From Microlunatus antarcticus (GTDB lineage: Bacteria; Actinomycetota; Actinomycetes; Propionibacteriales; Propionibacteriaceae): DNA of 64,000 bases. A program made the position numbers and the translations under genes. Under the pieces are notes generated by a model, which was given only the letters and a program-made list of their open reading frames with translations, searched no databases and was not told the origin of the DNA. Where the stretch lies: assembly GCF_014193425.1 (NCBI RefSeq), contig NZ_JACHZG010000001.1:2852001-2916000 (forward strand), in the 5' to 3' direction. Numbering within the stretch: position 1 is the first letter of the stretch; each line of letters starts with the position of its first letter. Positions 17,054 through 25,059 of this stretch are shown here, piece after piece.

Positions 17054-17098
17054 GGGGCCTCCCGAGTGCCGACATCTTTTCGCAGCCGTCGAATATGG

Positions 17099-17111
17099 CG
17101 CGGAATCCGCG
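17099..17111. promoter_or_regulatory. Candidate operator in the APC permease / dehydrogenase divergent promoter
   Basis: The 13-nt CGCGGAATCCGCG is palindromic except at its centre and is flanked by AT-richer steps (GAATATGG, GATTTCTGG) that stand out in this high-GC context. It sits between divergent starts at 17053 and 17161, where an AsnC/Lrp-type regulator would be expected to bind. No second copy was found in the window, so this is a proposal only. Confidence 0.35.
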
Positions 17112-17160
17112 ATTTCTGGGAGTCTAGGGCTCCGATTCCCGTTTGTGGAGAGGCAAGTCG

Positions 17161-18435
17161 ATGCGGATTCTGCTGGTCGGTGCGGGCGGGGTGGGTGACG
17201 CGATCGCGCGCATCGCCGCTCGGCGCTCGTTCTTCGAGGCGCTGGTCGTGGCCGACTACGACCAGGCCCGGGCGGACCGTACGGTCGCCGCCGTGCGGGA
17301 GCGCAACCCCGGGGAGACGCGCTTCGTCGCCGACCGGGTCGACGCGTCCGACGCGACGGCGGTGGCCGAGGCCGTCCGGCGCCACGGCGCCACCCACGTG
17401 ATGAACGCCGTGGACCCGCGCTTCGTCATGCCGATCTTCGAGGGCGCCCGGCAGGCCGGGGCGGACTACCTCGACATGGCGATGTCGCTGTCGCGGCCGC
17501 ACCCCGAGCACCCGTACTCCCAGACCGGCGTCAAGCTCGGCGACGAGCAGCTCGCGCAGGACGAGGCGTGGCGCGCCGACGGCCGGCTCGCGCTGGTCGG
17601 CATCGGCGTCGAGCCGGGGCTCTCGGACGTCTTCGCGCGCTACGCGGTCGACCACCTCTTCTCCCACGTCACCGAGCTGGGCGTGCGCGACGGCGGCAAC
17701 CTGTCCGTCGCCGGCTACGCCTTCGCGCCGGGCTTCTCGATCTGGACCACGATCGAGGAGTGCCTCAACCCGCCGGTCGTCTACGAGCGCGACCGCGGCT
17801 GGTACACGATCGAGCCGTTCAGCGAGCCGGAGGTGTTCGACTTCCCGGGCGGCATCGGCCCGGTCGAGTGCGTGCACGTCGAGCACGAGGAGGTCCTCCT
17901 CATGCCGCGCTGGCTCGACGCGGACAAGGTGACCTTCAAGTACGGCCTCGGCACCGAGTTCATCGACGTGCTCAAGGCGCTGCACAAGGTGGGCCTGGAC
18001 AAGACCGACCCGGTCGACGTCAAGGGGGTGAAGGTGTCGCCGCGCGACGTCGTCGCGGCCTGCCTCCCGGACCCGGCCGGGCTCGGTGACGCGATGTCAG
18101 GCGCGACGTGCGCCGGGCTGCTCGTCACCGGTACGGGCGTGGACGGCCAGCCGCGCAAGGTCTACCTGTCCCACGTCGTCGACAACGCCGACTCGATGCG
18201 CATCGACGGCGCGCAGTGCGTGGTCTGGCAGACGGCGCTCAACCCGGTCGTCGCCCTCGAGCTCCTCGCCACCGGCGTCTGGTCGGGCGCCGGCGTCCTC
18301 GGGCCGGAGGCGTTCGACGCCGTCCCGTTCCTCGACCTGCTCGCCTCCCCCGACGGCTACGACTCCCCCTGGGAGCTGAACGAGCTCACGCCGCAACGCT
18401 CCCTGAGCCTGTCGAAGGGCAACAACGCCCCCTGA
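17161..18435 (+). CDS. Saccharopine dehydrogenase-family oxidoreductase, C-terminus extended by a repeat
   Basis: The 424-residue protein begins with a Rossmann nucleotide-binding fold (M-R-I-L-L-V-G-A-G-G-V-G-D-A-I-A) and continues as a saccharopine-dehydrogenase/Lys9-like enzyme (D-Y-L-D-M-A, G-I-G-V-E-P-G-L-S-D-V-F). Such enzymes make or break secondary amines between lysine or polyamines and a keto acid or semialdehyde. It is divergent from the amine permease unit, which suggests a connected amine substrate. The ATG at 17161 has GGAGAGG upstream and begins the Rossmann strand directly. The last residues (R-S-L-S-L-S-K-G) are not enzyme sequence: they are encoded by a copy of the dispersed CCTGAGCCTGTCGAAGGG repeat that replaced the native stop region. 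Confidence 0.82.
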   Translation: MRILLVGAGGVGDAIARIAARRSFFEALVVADYDQARADRTVAAVRERNPGETRFVADRVDASDATAVAEAVRRHGATHVMNAVDPRFVMPIFEGARQAGADYLDMAMSLSRPHPEHPYSQTGVKLGDEQLAQDEAWRADGRLALVGIGVEPGLSDVFARYAVDHLFSHVTELGVRDGGNLSVAGYAFAPGFSIWTTIEECLNPPVVYERDRGWYTIEPFSEPEVFDFPGGIGPVECVHVEHEEVLLMPRWLDADKVTFKYGLGTEFIDVLKALHKVGLDKTDPVDVKGVKVSPRDVVAACLPDPAGLGDAMSGATCAGLLVTGTGVDGQPRKVYLSHVVDNADSMRIDGAQCVVWQTALNPVVALELLATGVWSGAGVLGPEAFDAVPFLDLLASPDGYDSPWELNELTPQRSLSLSKGNNAP

Positions 18436-18462
18436 GCCTGTCGAAGGGCCTCGAAGAGGTCG
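18394..18462 (+). repeat. Two tandem CCTGAGCCTGTCGAAGGG elements at a gene end
   Basis: Two forward copies lie 30 nt apart; the second continues into CCTCGAAGAGGTCGG, the longer form also seen at 41866. The first is translated as the C-terminal R-S-L-S-L-S-K-G of the saccharopine-dehydrogenase-family gene, and the second follows or overlaps the stop region. Confidence 0.85.
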
Positions 18463-18481
18463 GCTCTTGATCCTCCCAATT

Positions 18482-18547
18482 CGCGCGAGTGGCGCCACCC
18501 GTAACGCCTCCGCGGCGTGTCTCGTGTGGGGTGGCGCCACTCGCGCG
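18482..18547. repeat. Perfect 19-bp inverted repeat with nested hairpin
   Basis: The arms CGCGCGAGTGGCGCCACCC and its exact complement are separated by 28 nt. That spacer contains a smaller hairpin, ACGCC-TCCGC-GGCGT. It lies in the 230-nt gap between the repeat-extended dehydrogenase gene and the first CaiB gene. It could be a strong terminator, a structured RNA or the end of a small mobile element. A second, differently sequenced element of the same design (20928-21005) lies on the other side of the caiB-lacI pair. Confidence 0.75.
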
Positions 18548-18667
18548 GTGAAAGCCAGCGGGAAGAGAGGGTGAAGAGGCCACACCGGGCGGGTTGGTTG
18601 CTCCCCCGAACGCCTCCGCCGTACTCTCGGCCCGTCGGACGGCTGGCGTCGTGACGATCGGAGGGCT

Positions 18668-19810
18668 GTGCTCGACCGCGAGGACCTCCCGCTGGACGGA
18701 ACGGTCGTGCTCGACTTCAGCCAGTTCCTGGCCGGCCCGGTCGCGGCCCTGCGGCTGGCGGACCTCGGCGCCCGGGTGATCAAGGTCGAGCGGCCCGTGA
18801 CCGGCGAGATCGGGCGGACCCTCGCCTTCGCCGGCCGGTGGATCGACGGGGACACGGCGTCGTTCCACGCGATGAACCGGAACAAGGAAGCCGTCGTCGC
18901 CGACCTCAAGGACCCGGCCGACCTCGCCCTGGTGAAGGATCTCGTACGCCGCGCCGACGTCCTGCTCCACAACTTCCGCCCCGGCGTCATGGAACGTCTC
19001 GGGCTCGACCACCCCACCGTCGCCCAGCTCAACCCCGGGCTCGTCTACGCCAGCGCCTCCGGCTACGGGGCCGACGGACCGTGGGCCGGCCGCCCCGGGC
19101 AGGACCTGCTCGCGCAGTCGGTCTCGGCGCTGCCCTGGGTGAGCGGTTCCGGGGACCGCCCGGTCACGGTGGGCCTCTCGCTCGCCGACCACCTGCTCAG
19201 CTGCCACATCGCGCAGGGGGTCGTCGCGCTCCTGGTCCGCCGGGCCCGGACCGGGCGCGGCGGGCTGGTCGAGACCAGCCTGCTGGAGGGCATGCTCGAC
19301 CTCCAGCTCGTACGCCTGACCGACCGGCTCAGTGCGACCGCGACTTCCGAAGCCGAGTCGGATGAGCTCGCTCCGGCTCCCGTCTCGGGGGTCTTCCCCA
19401 CCGAAGACGGCTGGCTGGCCCTGACCGCAGCGCCCGGTCGGTTGACCCAGCTCCTCGGGACCGTCGCAGCCTCGGCGGCCGAGCTCCCGGACCTCCTCCG
19501 CGGCCGCACCACCGACGCGTGGCTCGACCTCCTCGACGCCGACGGCGTCTGGTGCTCACCGGTGCTGACGCTGGAGGAGCTGCTCGTCCACGACGCGTTC
19601 CGCGCGGTGGACATGACCCAGACCGTCGAGCGGCCGCCGCGGGAGCCGGGCGGCGAACCCGTACGCCTGACCACGACCCGCAGCCCCATCCGCATCGACG
19701 GCGAACCGCTCGTCAGCGGACGCGGCTCCCCCCGCCTGGGCGCGCAGGGCCGCGTCGGCACGAGCGCGGTCCTCACCGACGACGACGGGGAGGCGTGGCG
19801 TGAGCGCTGA
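18668..19810 (+). CDS. CaiB/BaiF-family (class III) CoA-transferase, copy 1
   Basis: The 380-residue protein opens with the family signature [11 protein letters not shown] and [12 protein letters not shown]. It has [12 protein letters not shown] and [10 protein letters not shown], whose Asp146 aligns with the catalytic aspartate that forms a covalent intermediate. Class III enzymes move CoA between carboxylic acids; neither acid nor CoA donor can be read from the sequence. It is clearly paralogous to the CaiB gene at 23905. Its 3' end overlaps the GTG start of a LacI gene by 11 nt, so the two are cotranscribed. The GTG start follows GGAGGG at a suitable distance. Linkage to a deoxy-sugar operon is unusual for this family. 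Confidence 0.88.
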   Translation: MLDREDLPLDGTVVLDFSQFLAGPVAALRLADLGARVIKVERPVTGEIGRTLAFAGRWIDGDTASFHAMNRNKEAVVADLKDPADLALVKDLVRRADVLLHNFRPGVMERLGLDHPTVAQLNPGLVYASASGYGADGPWAGRPGQDLLAQSVSALPWVSGSGDRPVTVGLSLADHLLSCHIAQGVVALLVRRARTGRGGLVETSLLEGMLDLQLVRLTDRLSATATSEAESDELAPAPVSGVFPTEDGWLALTAAPGRLTQLLGTVAASAAELPDLLRGRTTDAWLDLLDADGVWCSPVLTLEELLVHDAFRAVDMTQTVERPPREPGGEPVRLTTTRSPIRIDGEPLVSGRGSPRLGAQGRVGTSAVLTDDDGEAWRER

Positions 19811-20867
19811 CGGCGGGCCCGCCGACGAACCCGTCCGCGCCTCCGCGACCGCGGCGGTGACGCTGTCCGAGGTCGCCGCGCGCGCCGGCGTGTCCGTCTC
19901 GGCCGTCTCGAAGGTGCTGCGCGGGAACGCGGCGATCCGCGTCAGCCCCGACACCCGCCAGCGGATCCTGACGGCGGCCGAGGAGCTGCGCTACCGGCCC
20001 AACTTCGCCGCCCGCGCGCTCCAGGCCGCGCGCACCCAGGTGTTGGGGCTCGTGGTCCCCGACCTGACCAACGCGCTCTTCACCGAGCTCATGCACGGCG
20101 TCGAGGACGAGGCCGCGGCGCACGGCTACACGGTCCTGCTCGGCCGCCTCGACACCGACCGGCCGCAGACCGAGGTCATCGCCCGGCTGCTCGGCGAGGG
20201 CCGGGTCGACGGTCTGGTGCTCCAGGCCACCGACGGCGTGGACCCGGCCGCGCTGGCCCAGCTGCTCGACCCCCGGGCGGCGGTCGTGCTGATCAACTCC
20301 GTCGCCCCCGGCCGCGCCTCGTCGGTCACCGTCGACGACGTGGGCGGCGGCCGGACCGCGACCGAGCACCTCGTCGAGCTGGGCCACACCCGGATCGCCC
20401 TCGCCGGCGGGCTGCCGACGTCCTACACGGCCCAGCGCCGGCGCCGGGGTCATCAGCAGGCGATGCGGGCGGCCGGGCTCGACCCGCGCGCCGACCACGA
20501 GACCGCGCTCGGCTACACCGCCGACCAGGGTCGGCAGGCCCTGCGGGCGCTGATGCAGCTCGACCCGCGGCCGACCGGCATAGTCGTCGCCAACGTGAAC
20601 GCCGCCGTCGGGCTGCTCGCCGAGGCCCACGCCCTCGGGATCGACGTCCCCGGTGACCTGTCCGTGGTCACCGTCCTCGACTCCTGGACCGCGGAGAACA
20701 CCTGGCCACCGCTCACCGCCGTCCGCATGCAGTTCTACGCGATGGGCCGGACGGCGGTCACCAGCGTGATCCGCCGCATCGGGGACGCGACGATGACCGA
20801 CGAGGTGATCCTCGACCCCGCCCCCGTGCTGGTGGTGCGAGGGTCGACCGCTTCCCTGTCGCCCTGA
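19800..20867 (+). CDS. LacI-family transcriptional regulator, copy 1
   Basis: The 355-residue protein has an N-terminal LacI helix-turn-helix (V-T-L-S-E-V-A-A-R-A-G-V-S-V-S-A-V-S-K-V-L, residues about 20-40). A periplasmic-binding-protein-like sensor domain follows (L-G-L-V-V-P-D-L-T-N-A-L-F-T-E). It is translated from a GTG inside the end of CaiB copy 1, and is followed after 60 nt by a long hairpin and then by the nine-gene fucose operon. Regulation of the upstream CaiB gene, the downstream operon, or both is probable. The sensor presumably binds a sugar or sugar acid. Its operator is unknown; the AACGTT palindrome at 21070 is one candidate but could instead belong to the second LacI. Confidence 0.9.
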   Translation: MSADGGPADEPVRASATAAVTLSEVAARAGVSVSAVSKVLRGNAAIRVSPDTRQRILTAAEELRYRPNFAARALQAARTQVLGLVVPDLTNALFTELMHGVEDEAAAHGYTVLLGRLDTDRPQTEVIARLLGEGRVDGLVLQATDGVDPAALAQLLDPRAAVVLINSVAPGRASSVTVDDVGGGRTATEHLVELGHTRIALAGGLPTSYTAQRRRRGHQQAMRAAGLDPRADHETALGYTADQGRQALRALMQLDPRPTGIVVANVNAAVGLLAEAHALGIDVPGDLSVVTVLDSWTAENTWPPLTAVRMQFYAMGRTAVTSVIRRIGDATMTDEVILDPAPVLVVRGSTASLSP

Positions 20868-20927
20868 GGCGTCGAGCCGTCGAATCGGCGGAAGCCCCTC
20901 GGCTCCGAAGACCTCCGGCGAGGGATT

Positions 20928-21005
20928 CCCTCACTTTGGAGCGCCAGAGGGGTGCTTAGCCGCTCATAACGCTTGAACGGCGCCTCTGGCGCTTCGAAGT
21001 GAGGG
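20928..21005. repeat. 23-bp inverted repeat with nested hairpin
   Basis: The arms CCCTCACTTTGGAGCGCCAG(AGG) and CCTCTGGCGCTTCGAAGTGA(GGG) pair with two mismatches over 23 bp around a 32-nt spacer that holds a small GCCG/CGGC stem. It lies 60 nt after the LacI stop, where a terminator would fit. Its size and nested design match the unrelated-sequence element at 18482-18547. Confidence 0.7.
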
Positions 21006-21069
21006 GGCGTCTCACAACATGACGTCGGCGTCCGGGCGCAAGACCCGCCGTTGACCTCGACCGTCGCCG

Positions 21070-21087
21070 TGGTCTAACGTTTGATCA
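21070..21087. promoter_or_regulatory. LacI-type operator upstream of the nine-gene fucose operon
   Basis: The 18-mer TGGTCTAACGTTTGATCA is a near-palindrome centred on CG (7 of 9 half-site positions match). It is 15/18 identical to TGGTGCAACGTTTGACCA at 38179, in the importer/aldo-keto reductase promoter. It ends 52 nt before the GTG of the first operon gene, a normal repressor position. Central-CG palindromes with AACGTT are typical LacI-family sites. Confidence 0.7.
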
Positions 21088-21139
21088 GCGTCGAGGGCGA
21101 CACACCGGGTGCCGCTCGCCCACCCGCGAAGGAGTCACC

Positions 21140-22267
21140 GTGCCGCCGTACGCCGCGGGTGACCCGAGTACGCTGCCCGAGCGGTCCCCGCACCCCGGCT
21201 ACCGCCTCGTCCTCCCGGAACGGCCCCGGCCGATCGTGCTCATCGGGGCCGGCGGCATCGTCCGGGACGCGCACCTGCCCGCGTACGCGAAGGCCGGCTT
21301 AACCGTCGCCAGTCTCACCGACCTCGACCGGGGCCGCGCACGGACGCTGGCGGACGCGTACGGCGTCGCGGAGACCTACGACGACGTCGCCGGCGCGGTC
21401 GCCCACGCGCCCGCCGACGCGGTGTACGACGTCGCCCTCCCGCCCGAGGCGCACATCGGGGTGCTCGAGCAGCTCCCGGACGGAGCCCCGGTGCTGCTGC
21501 AGAAGCCGCTCGGCAACGACCTCGCCGACGGCGTCCGCACCCGCGAGGTCTGCCACCGCAAGGGGCTCGTAGCCGCCGTCAACACGCAGCTGCGCTTCGC
21601 CCCGTACGTCGCCGCCGCCCGCGAGCTCATCGCCGCGGGCACCATCGGCGAGCTGTACGACGTCGAGGTCCGGGTCTCGGTGAACACGCCGTGGGAGATG
21701 TTCCCGTACGTGCTCGACCTCCCCCGCCTCGAGATCAACATGCACAGCGTCCACTACCTCGACCTGCTGCGCTCGTTCCTGGGCGACCCGACCGGCGTCT
21801 CCGCGGTGACCGTCCGCCACCCCGCCAAGACCGTCGCCAACACCCGCTCCGACATCGCCCTGACCTACGGCGACCGGCCCATCCGGGTCGTGGTGTCGAC
21901 GAACCACGACCACCACTTCGGCGCCCCGTACGAGGAGAGCTTCGTTAAGTGGGAGGGCACGCAGGGCGCCGTCCGCGCTCAGCTGGGACTCCTGCTCGAC
22001 TACCCGCGCGGGGGCGAGGACAGGCTCGAGGTCGTCACCGACGACCGGCTCGACGAGGGCTGGCGCCCGCTGCCCTTCAAGGGCTCGTGGTTCCCCGACG
22101 CCTTCATCGGGTCGATGAGCGTCCTGCAACGCTTCTGCGAGGGCTCGATCCCCTCGCTCCCGACGTCGGTCGACGACGTCTTCCGCACCATGGCCGTCGT
22201 CGAGGCGGCCTACCGCTCCGCAGCCAGCGGCGGCGAGCCACCCCCGTTCGACGAAGGAGCACGATGA
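21140..22267 (+). CDS. Gfo/Idh/MocA-family oxidoreductase
   Basis: The 375-residue protein has an N-terminal Rossmann domain starting at about residue 30 (P-I-V-L-I-G-A-G-G-I-V-R-D-A-H-L-P-A-Y). A Q-K-P-L motif equivalent to the family's E-K-P is followed by an alpha/beta substrate domain with E-I-N-M-H-S-V-H-Y-L-D. The Glu of E-K-P replaced by Gln is a modest deviation. The family oxidises or reduces sugars, inositols and related polyols with NAD(P). It opens the operon, so it may act on the sugar or a side product. The GTG start is preceded by GAAGGAG. The next gene overlaps it by ATGA. The substrate is not determined; it is not needed for the known fucose route. Confidence 0.85.
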   Translation: MPPYAAGDPSTLPERSPHPGYRLVLPERPRPIVLIGAGGIVRDAHLPAYAKAGLTVASLTDLDRGRARTLADAYGVAETYDDVAGAVAHAPADAVYDVALPPEAHIGVLEQLPDGAPVLLQKPLGNDLADGVRTREVCHRKGLVAAVNTQLRFAPYVAAARELIAAGTIGELYDVEVRVSVNTPWEMFPYVLDLPRLEINMHSVHYLDLLRSFLGDPTGVSAVTVRHPAKTVANTRSDIALTYGDRPIRVVVSTNHDHHFGAPYEESFVKWEGTQGAVRAQLGLLLDYPRGGEDRLEVVTDDRLDEGWRPLPFKGSWFPDAFIGSMSVLQRFCEGSIPSLPTSVDDVFRTMAVVEAAYRSAASGGEPPPFDEGAR

Positions 22268-23136
22268 GACTCGCCCGCCTGGGCCCTGCCGGAGCCGAGA
22301 TCCCCACGGTGGTCGTCGACGGCACCCACCACGACCTCCGCCCGGTGCTGGACTCGCTCGGGGTCGCCGACCTCGGACCCGCGTTCTTCGCCGCCGACGG
22401 CCTGGCGCGGGCCGCCACCGCCGTGGCCGACGGCACGCTGCCCGAGCTGCCCGGCGCGGCGGACCTGCGCGTCGGCGCACCCCTCGCCCGTCCCGGCAAG
22501 ATCGTCTGCATCGGCCTCAACTACCGCGACCACGCGGCGGAGACCGGCGCGGCGCTGCCGGAGGAGCCGATCATCTTCATGAAGGACCCGAGCACCGTCG
22601 TCGGCCCGTTCGACCGCGTCCTCGTGCCGGTCGGCTCGACCAAGACCGACTGGGAGGTCGAGCTCGGCGTCGTCATCGGCCGTACGGCGCGCTACCTCGG
22701 CTCCCCCGCCGAGTCGCGCGACCACGTGGCCGGCTACGTGCTGTCGCACGACGTGTCGGAGCGCGAGTTCCAGCTCGAGCGCGGCGGCCAGTGGGACAAG
22801 GGCAAGAGCTGCGAGACGTTCAACCCGCTCGGCCCCGAGCTGGTCACGGCGGACGAGGTCGCCGACCCGCAGGACCTGCGCCTCACGCTCTCGGTCAACG
22901 GCGTGGCCCGCCAGGACGGCACGACGGCCGACATGATCTTCGGCGTCGACCACGTGATCTGGTACCTGAGCCAGTTCATGGTCCTCGAGCCCGGGGACGT
23001 CATCAACACAGGCACGCCGGCCGGGGTCGCCCTCGGCCTGCCCGACCACCCCTACCTGAAAGCAGGCGACGTCGTGGAGCTCGAGATCACCGGCCTCGGC
23101 CGGGGCCGGCAGACGTTCGAGCAGGCGACCCGATGA
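22264..23136 (+). CDS. FAH-family hydrolase, probable 2,4-diketo-3-deoxy-L-fuconate hydrolase
   Basis: The 290-residue enzyme has a short N-terminal domain then the fumarylacetoacetate-hydrolase fold. Seen are G-K-I-V-C-I-G-L-N-Y-R-D-H-A, the metal-binding E-x-E in D-W-E-V-E-L-G-V-V, S-H-D-V-S-E-R, G-K-S-C-E-T-F-N-P-L-G-P, and D-V-I-N-T-G-T-P-A-G-V. In the non-phosphorylating L-fucose pathway a family member cleaves 2,4-diketo-3-deoxy-L-fuconate into pyruvate and L-lactate. Placement next to an SDR and with fuconate dehydratase and lactonase in one operon points to this reaction. The ATG overlaps the preceding stop by 4 nt. The reaction is inferred from context; the fold and metal site are seen. 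Confidence 0.88.
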   Translation: MRLARLGPAGAEIPTVVVDGTHHDLRPVLDSLGVADLGPAFFAADGLARAATAVADGTLPELPGAADLRVGAPLARPGKIVCIGLNYRDHAAETGAALPEEPIIFMKDPSTVVGPFDRVLVPVGSTKTDWEVELGVVIGRTARYLGSPAESRDHVAGYVLSHDVSEREFQLERGGQWDKGKSCETFNPLGPELVTADEVADPQDLRLTLSVNGVARQDGTTADMIFGVDHVIWYLSQFMVLEPGDVINTGTPAGVALGLPDHPYLKAGDVVELEITGLGRGRQTFEQATR

Positions 23137-23927
23137 GCCCCGTGGAGCCGAGCCAGGAGTTCGCCGGGCTGGTCGCCGTCGTGACCGGCGGCGGGGCCGG
23201 CATCGGGCTGGCCGTCGTCGAGGAGCTCGTGGCGCGCGGGGCGCACGTCGCCGCGCTCGACGTCGACCCCAGCGGTGCCCCGGAGGGCGTCCTGGCGGTC
23301 CCCTGCGACGTCCGCGACCGCGCGTCGGTCGACGCGGCCATCGCCACGGTCGTGTCCGAGCTCGGGCAGCTCGACGTCGTCGTGAACAACGCCGGGATCA
23401 GCGCCGTCGGCACGGTCGAGGACCTCTCCGACGACGACTGGTCACGCGTCCTGGACGTCAACGTCGTCGGGATCGCCCGCGTGTCGGCCGCCGCCATGCC
23501 GTACCTGCGCCGCTCCGACGCCGCGGCCATCGTCAACACGTGCTCGATCGCGGCCCTGGTCGGGCTCCCCCAGCGCACCCTGTACGCCGCGTCGAAGGGT
23601 GCGGTGCTCGCCCTCACCTTCGCCATGGCGACCGACCACGTCGGCGAGGGCATCCGCGTCAACTGCGTGGCACCGGGGACCGTCCACACCGGGTTCGTGG
23701 ACCGGATGCTGGCGACGTTCCCCGACCCGGTCAAGGAGAAGGCCGCGATGGACGCCCGCCAGGCCATCGGCCGGATGGTGACGCCCGAGGAGGTCGCGTA
23801 CGCGGTCGCCTACCTGGCCAGCCCGCGCGCGGGCTCGACCACGGGCACCTCGCTCGAGGTCGACGGCGGCGCCACCCACCTGCGCGCCCGCCAGGTCCAG
23901 AAGCGTGACGGCGGCGACGGTGCCTGA
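23133..23927 (+). CDS. SDR dehydrogenase, probable 2-keto-3-deoxy-L-fuconate dehydrogenase
   Basis: The 264-residue short-chain dehydrogenase has T-G-G-G-A-G-I-G for NAD(P), N-N-A-G, the Ser of N-T-C-S-I-A-A, the catalytic Y-A-A-S-K and a C-terminal D-G-G. An acidic residue after strand 2 (A-L-D-V-D) favours NAD+. Between the hydrolase and later fuconate genes it fits the dehydrogenase that makes 2,4-diketo-3-deoxy-L-fuconate. It overlaps the hydrolase gene by ATGA and its 3' end overlaps the CaiB start. A second SDR at 32397 could share or replace this role. The class is certain; the substrate is inferred. Confidence 0.87.
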   Translation: MSPVEPSQEFAGLVAVVTGGGAGIGLAVVEELVARGAHVAALDVDPSGAPEGVLAVPCDVRDRASVDAAIATVVSELGQLDVVVNNAGISAVGTVEDLSDDDWSRVLDVNVVGIARVSAAAMPYLRRSDAAAIVNTCSIAALVGLPQRTLYAASKGAVLALTFAMATDHVGEGIRVNCVAPGTVHTGFVDRMLATFPDPVKEKAAMDARQAIGRMVTPEEVAYAVAYLASPRAGSTTGTSLEVDGGATHLRARQVQKRDGGDGA

Positions 23928-25059
23928 GGGCTCCGACGAGCTGGACCTGCCGCTGGAGGGCGTGACCGTCCTCGACTTCAGCCAGTTCCTCGCCGGGCCG
24001 GTCGCGGCCCTGCGGCTCGCTGATCTTGGTGCGCGCGTGATCAAGATCGAGCGCCCGGGCACGGGCGACCTCGGTCGGACCCTCGCGTTCGGCGGGCGGA
24101 TGGCCGGGGCGAGCTCCATGTCGTTCCACGCGATGAACCGCAACAAGGAGAGCATCACCGCCGACCTGAAGGACCCCGCCGACCTGGCGATGGTGCGCGA
24201 CCTCGTGGCCACCGCCGACGTGATGATCCAGAACTTCCGCCCCGGCGTGATGGAACGCATCGGCCTTGACCACGCGTCGGTCTCCACGATCAACCCGAAG
24301 ATCATCTACGGCAGCGTCAGCGGCTACGGCGACGCCGGCCCGTTCAAGGACCGGCCCGGCCAGGACCTGCTGGCCCAGGCCATCTCCGGGCTGCCGTGGC
24401 TGAACGGCTCGCGCGAGGACCCGCCCGTCCCCGTCGGCCTGTCCGTCGCCGACCACCTCGCCAGCTGCCACCTGGCGCAGGGCATCACCGCCCTGCTCGT
24501 GCGCCGCTACCGCACCGGCCGCGGCGGCCTCGTGCAGACCAGCCTCTTCGAGGCCCTGCTCGACCTGCAGTTCGAGCTGCTCACCACCCGCCTGAACGAC
24601 CCGACCGTCGCGGTGCAGCGCAAGGGTCCGCGCTCGGCGCACGCGTTCCTGCCCGCCCCGTACGGCATCTACCCCTGCTCCGACGGCTACCTCGCCATCG
24701 CGATGAACCCGGTCCCGACCATCGGGCGCCTGCTCGGGCTGCACGAGCTGACCTCGATGAGCGACCCGAGCGCCTGGTGGGAGCGGCAGGAGGAGATCGA
24801 GGAGCTGATCGCCGATCGGCTGCGGACCGACACCCGTGACGCGTGGCTCGCGCTGCTCGACGCCGAGGACGTCTGGTGCGCACCCGTCCTGACGCTGGAG
24901 GAGCTGATCGCGCACGAGGGCTTCGCCGCCATCGCGATGACCCAGCAGGTCAGCGCCGACGACCTCACCCTGACCACCACCCGCAGCCCGATCCGTGTCG
25001 ACGGCCACCGCCTGACGAGCGAGCGACCCGGCCCGGCCCTGGGCGAGCACAACCGATGA
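23905..25059 (+). CDS. CaiB/BaiF-family (class III) CoA-transferase, copy 2
   Basis: The 384-residue protein has [30 protein letters not shown] and G-Q-D-L-L-A-Q with the expected catalytic Asp154. It is closely similar along its length to copy 1 at 18668. The coding start overlaps the SDR gene by 23 nt at GTG 23905, or by 8 nt if GTG 23920 is used. It is followed by an ATGA overlap with a solute-binding-like gene. A CoA-transferase is not part of any described L-fucose route, so an acid produced here may be activated to a CoA ester. That acid is unknown. It may pair with the MaoC hydratase two genes later. Confidence 0.87.
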   Translation: MTAATVPEGSDELDLPLEGVTVLDFSQFLAGPVAALRLADLGARVIKIERPGTGDLGRTLAFGGRMAGASSMSFHAMNRNKESITADLKDPADLAMVRDLVATADVMIQNFRPGVMERIGLDHASVSTINPKIIYGSVSGYGDAGPFKDRPGQDLLAQAISGLPWLNGSREDPPVPVGLSVADHLASCHLAQGITALLVRRYRTGRGGLVQTSLFEALLDLQFELLTTRLNDPTVAVQRKGPRSAHAFLPAPYGIYPCSDGYLAIAMNPVPTIGRLLGLHELTSMSDPSAWWERQEEIEELIADRLRTDTRDAWLALLDAEDVWCAPVLTLEELIAHEGFAAIAMTQQVSADDLTLTTTRSPIRVDGHRLTSERPGPALGEHNR

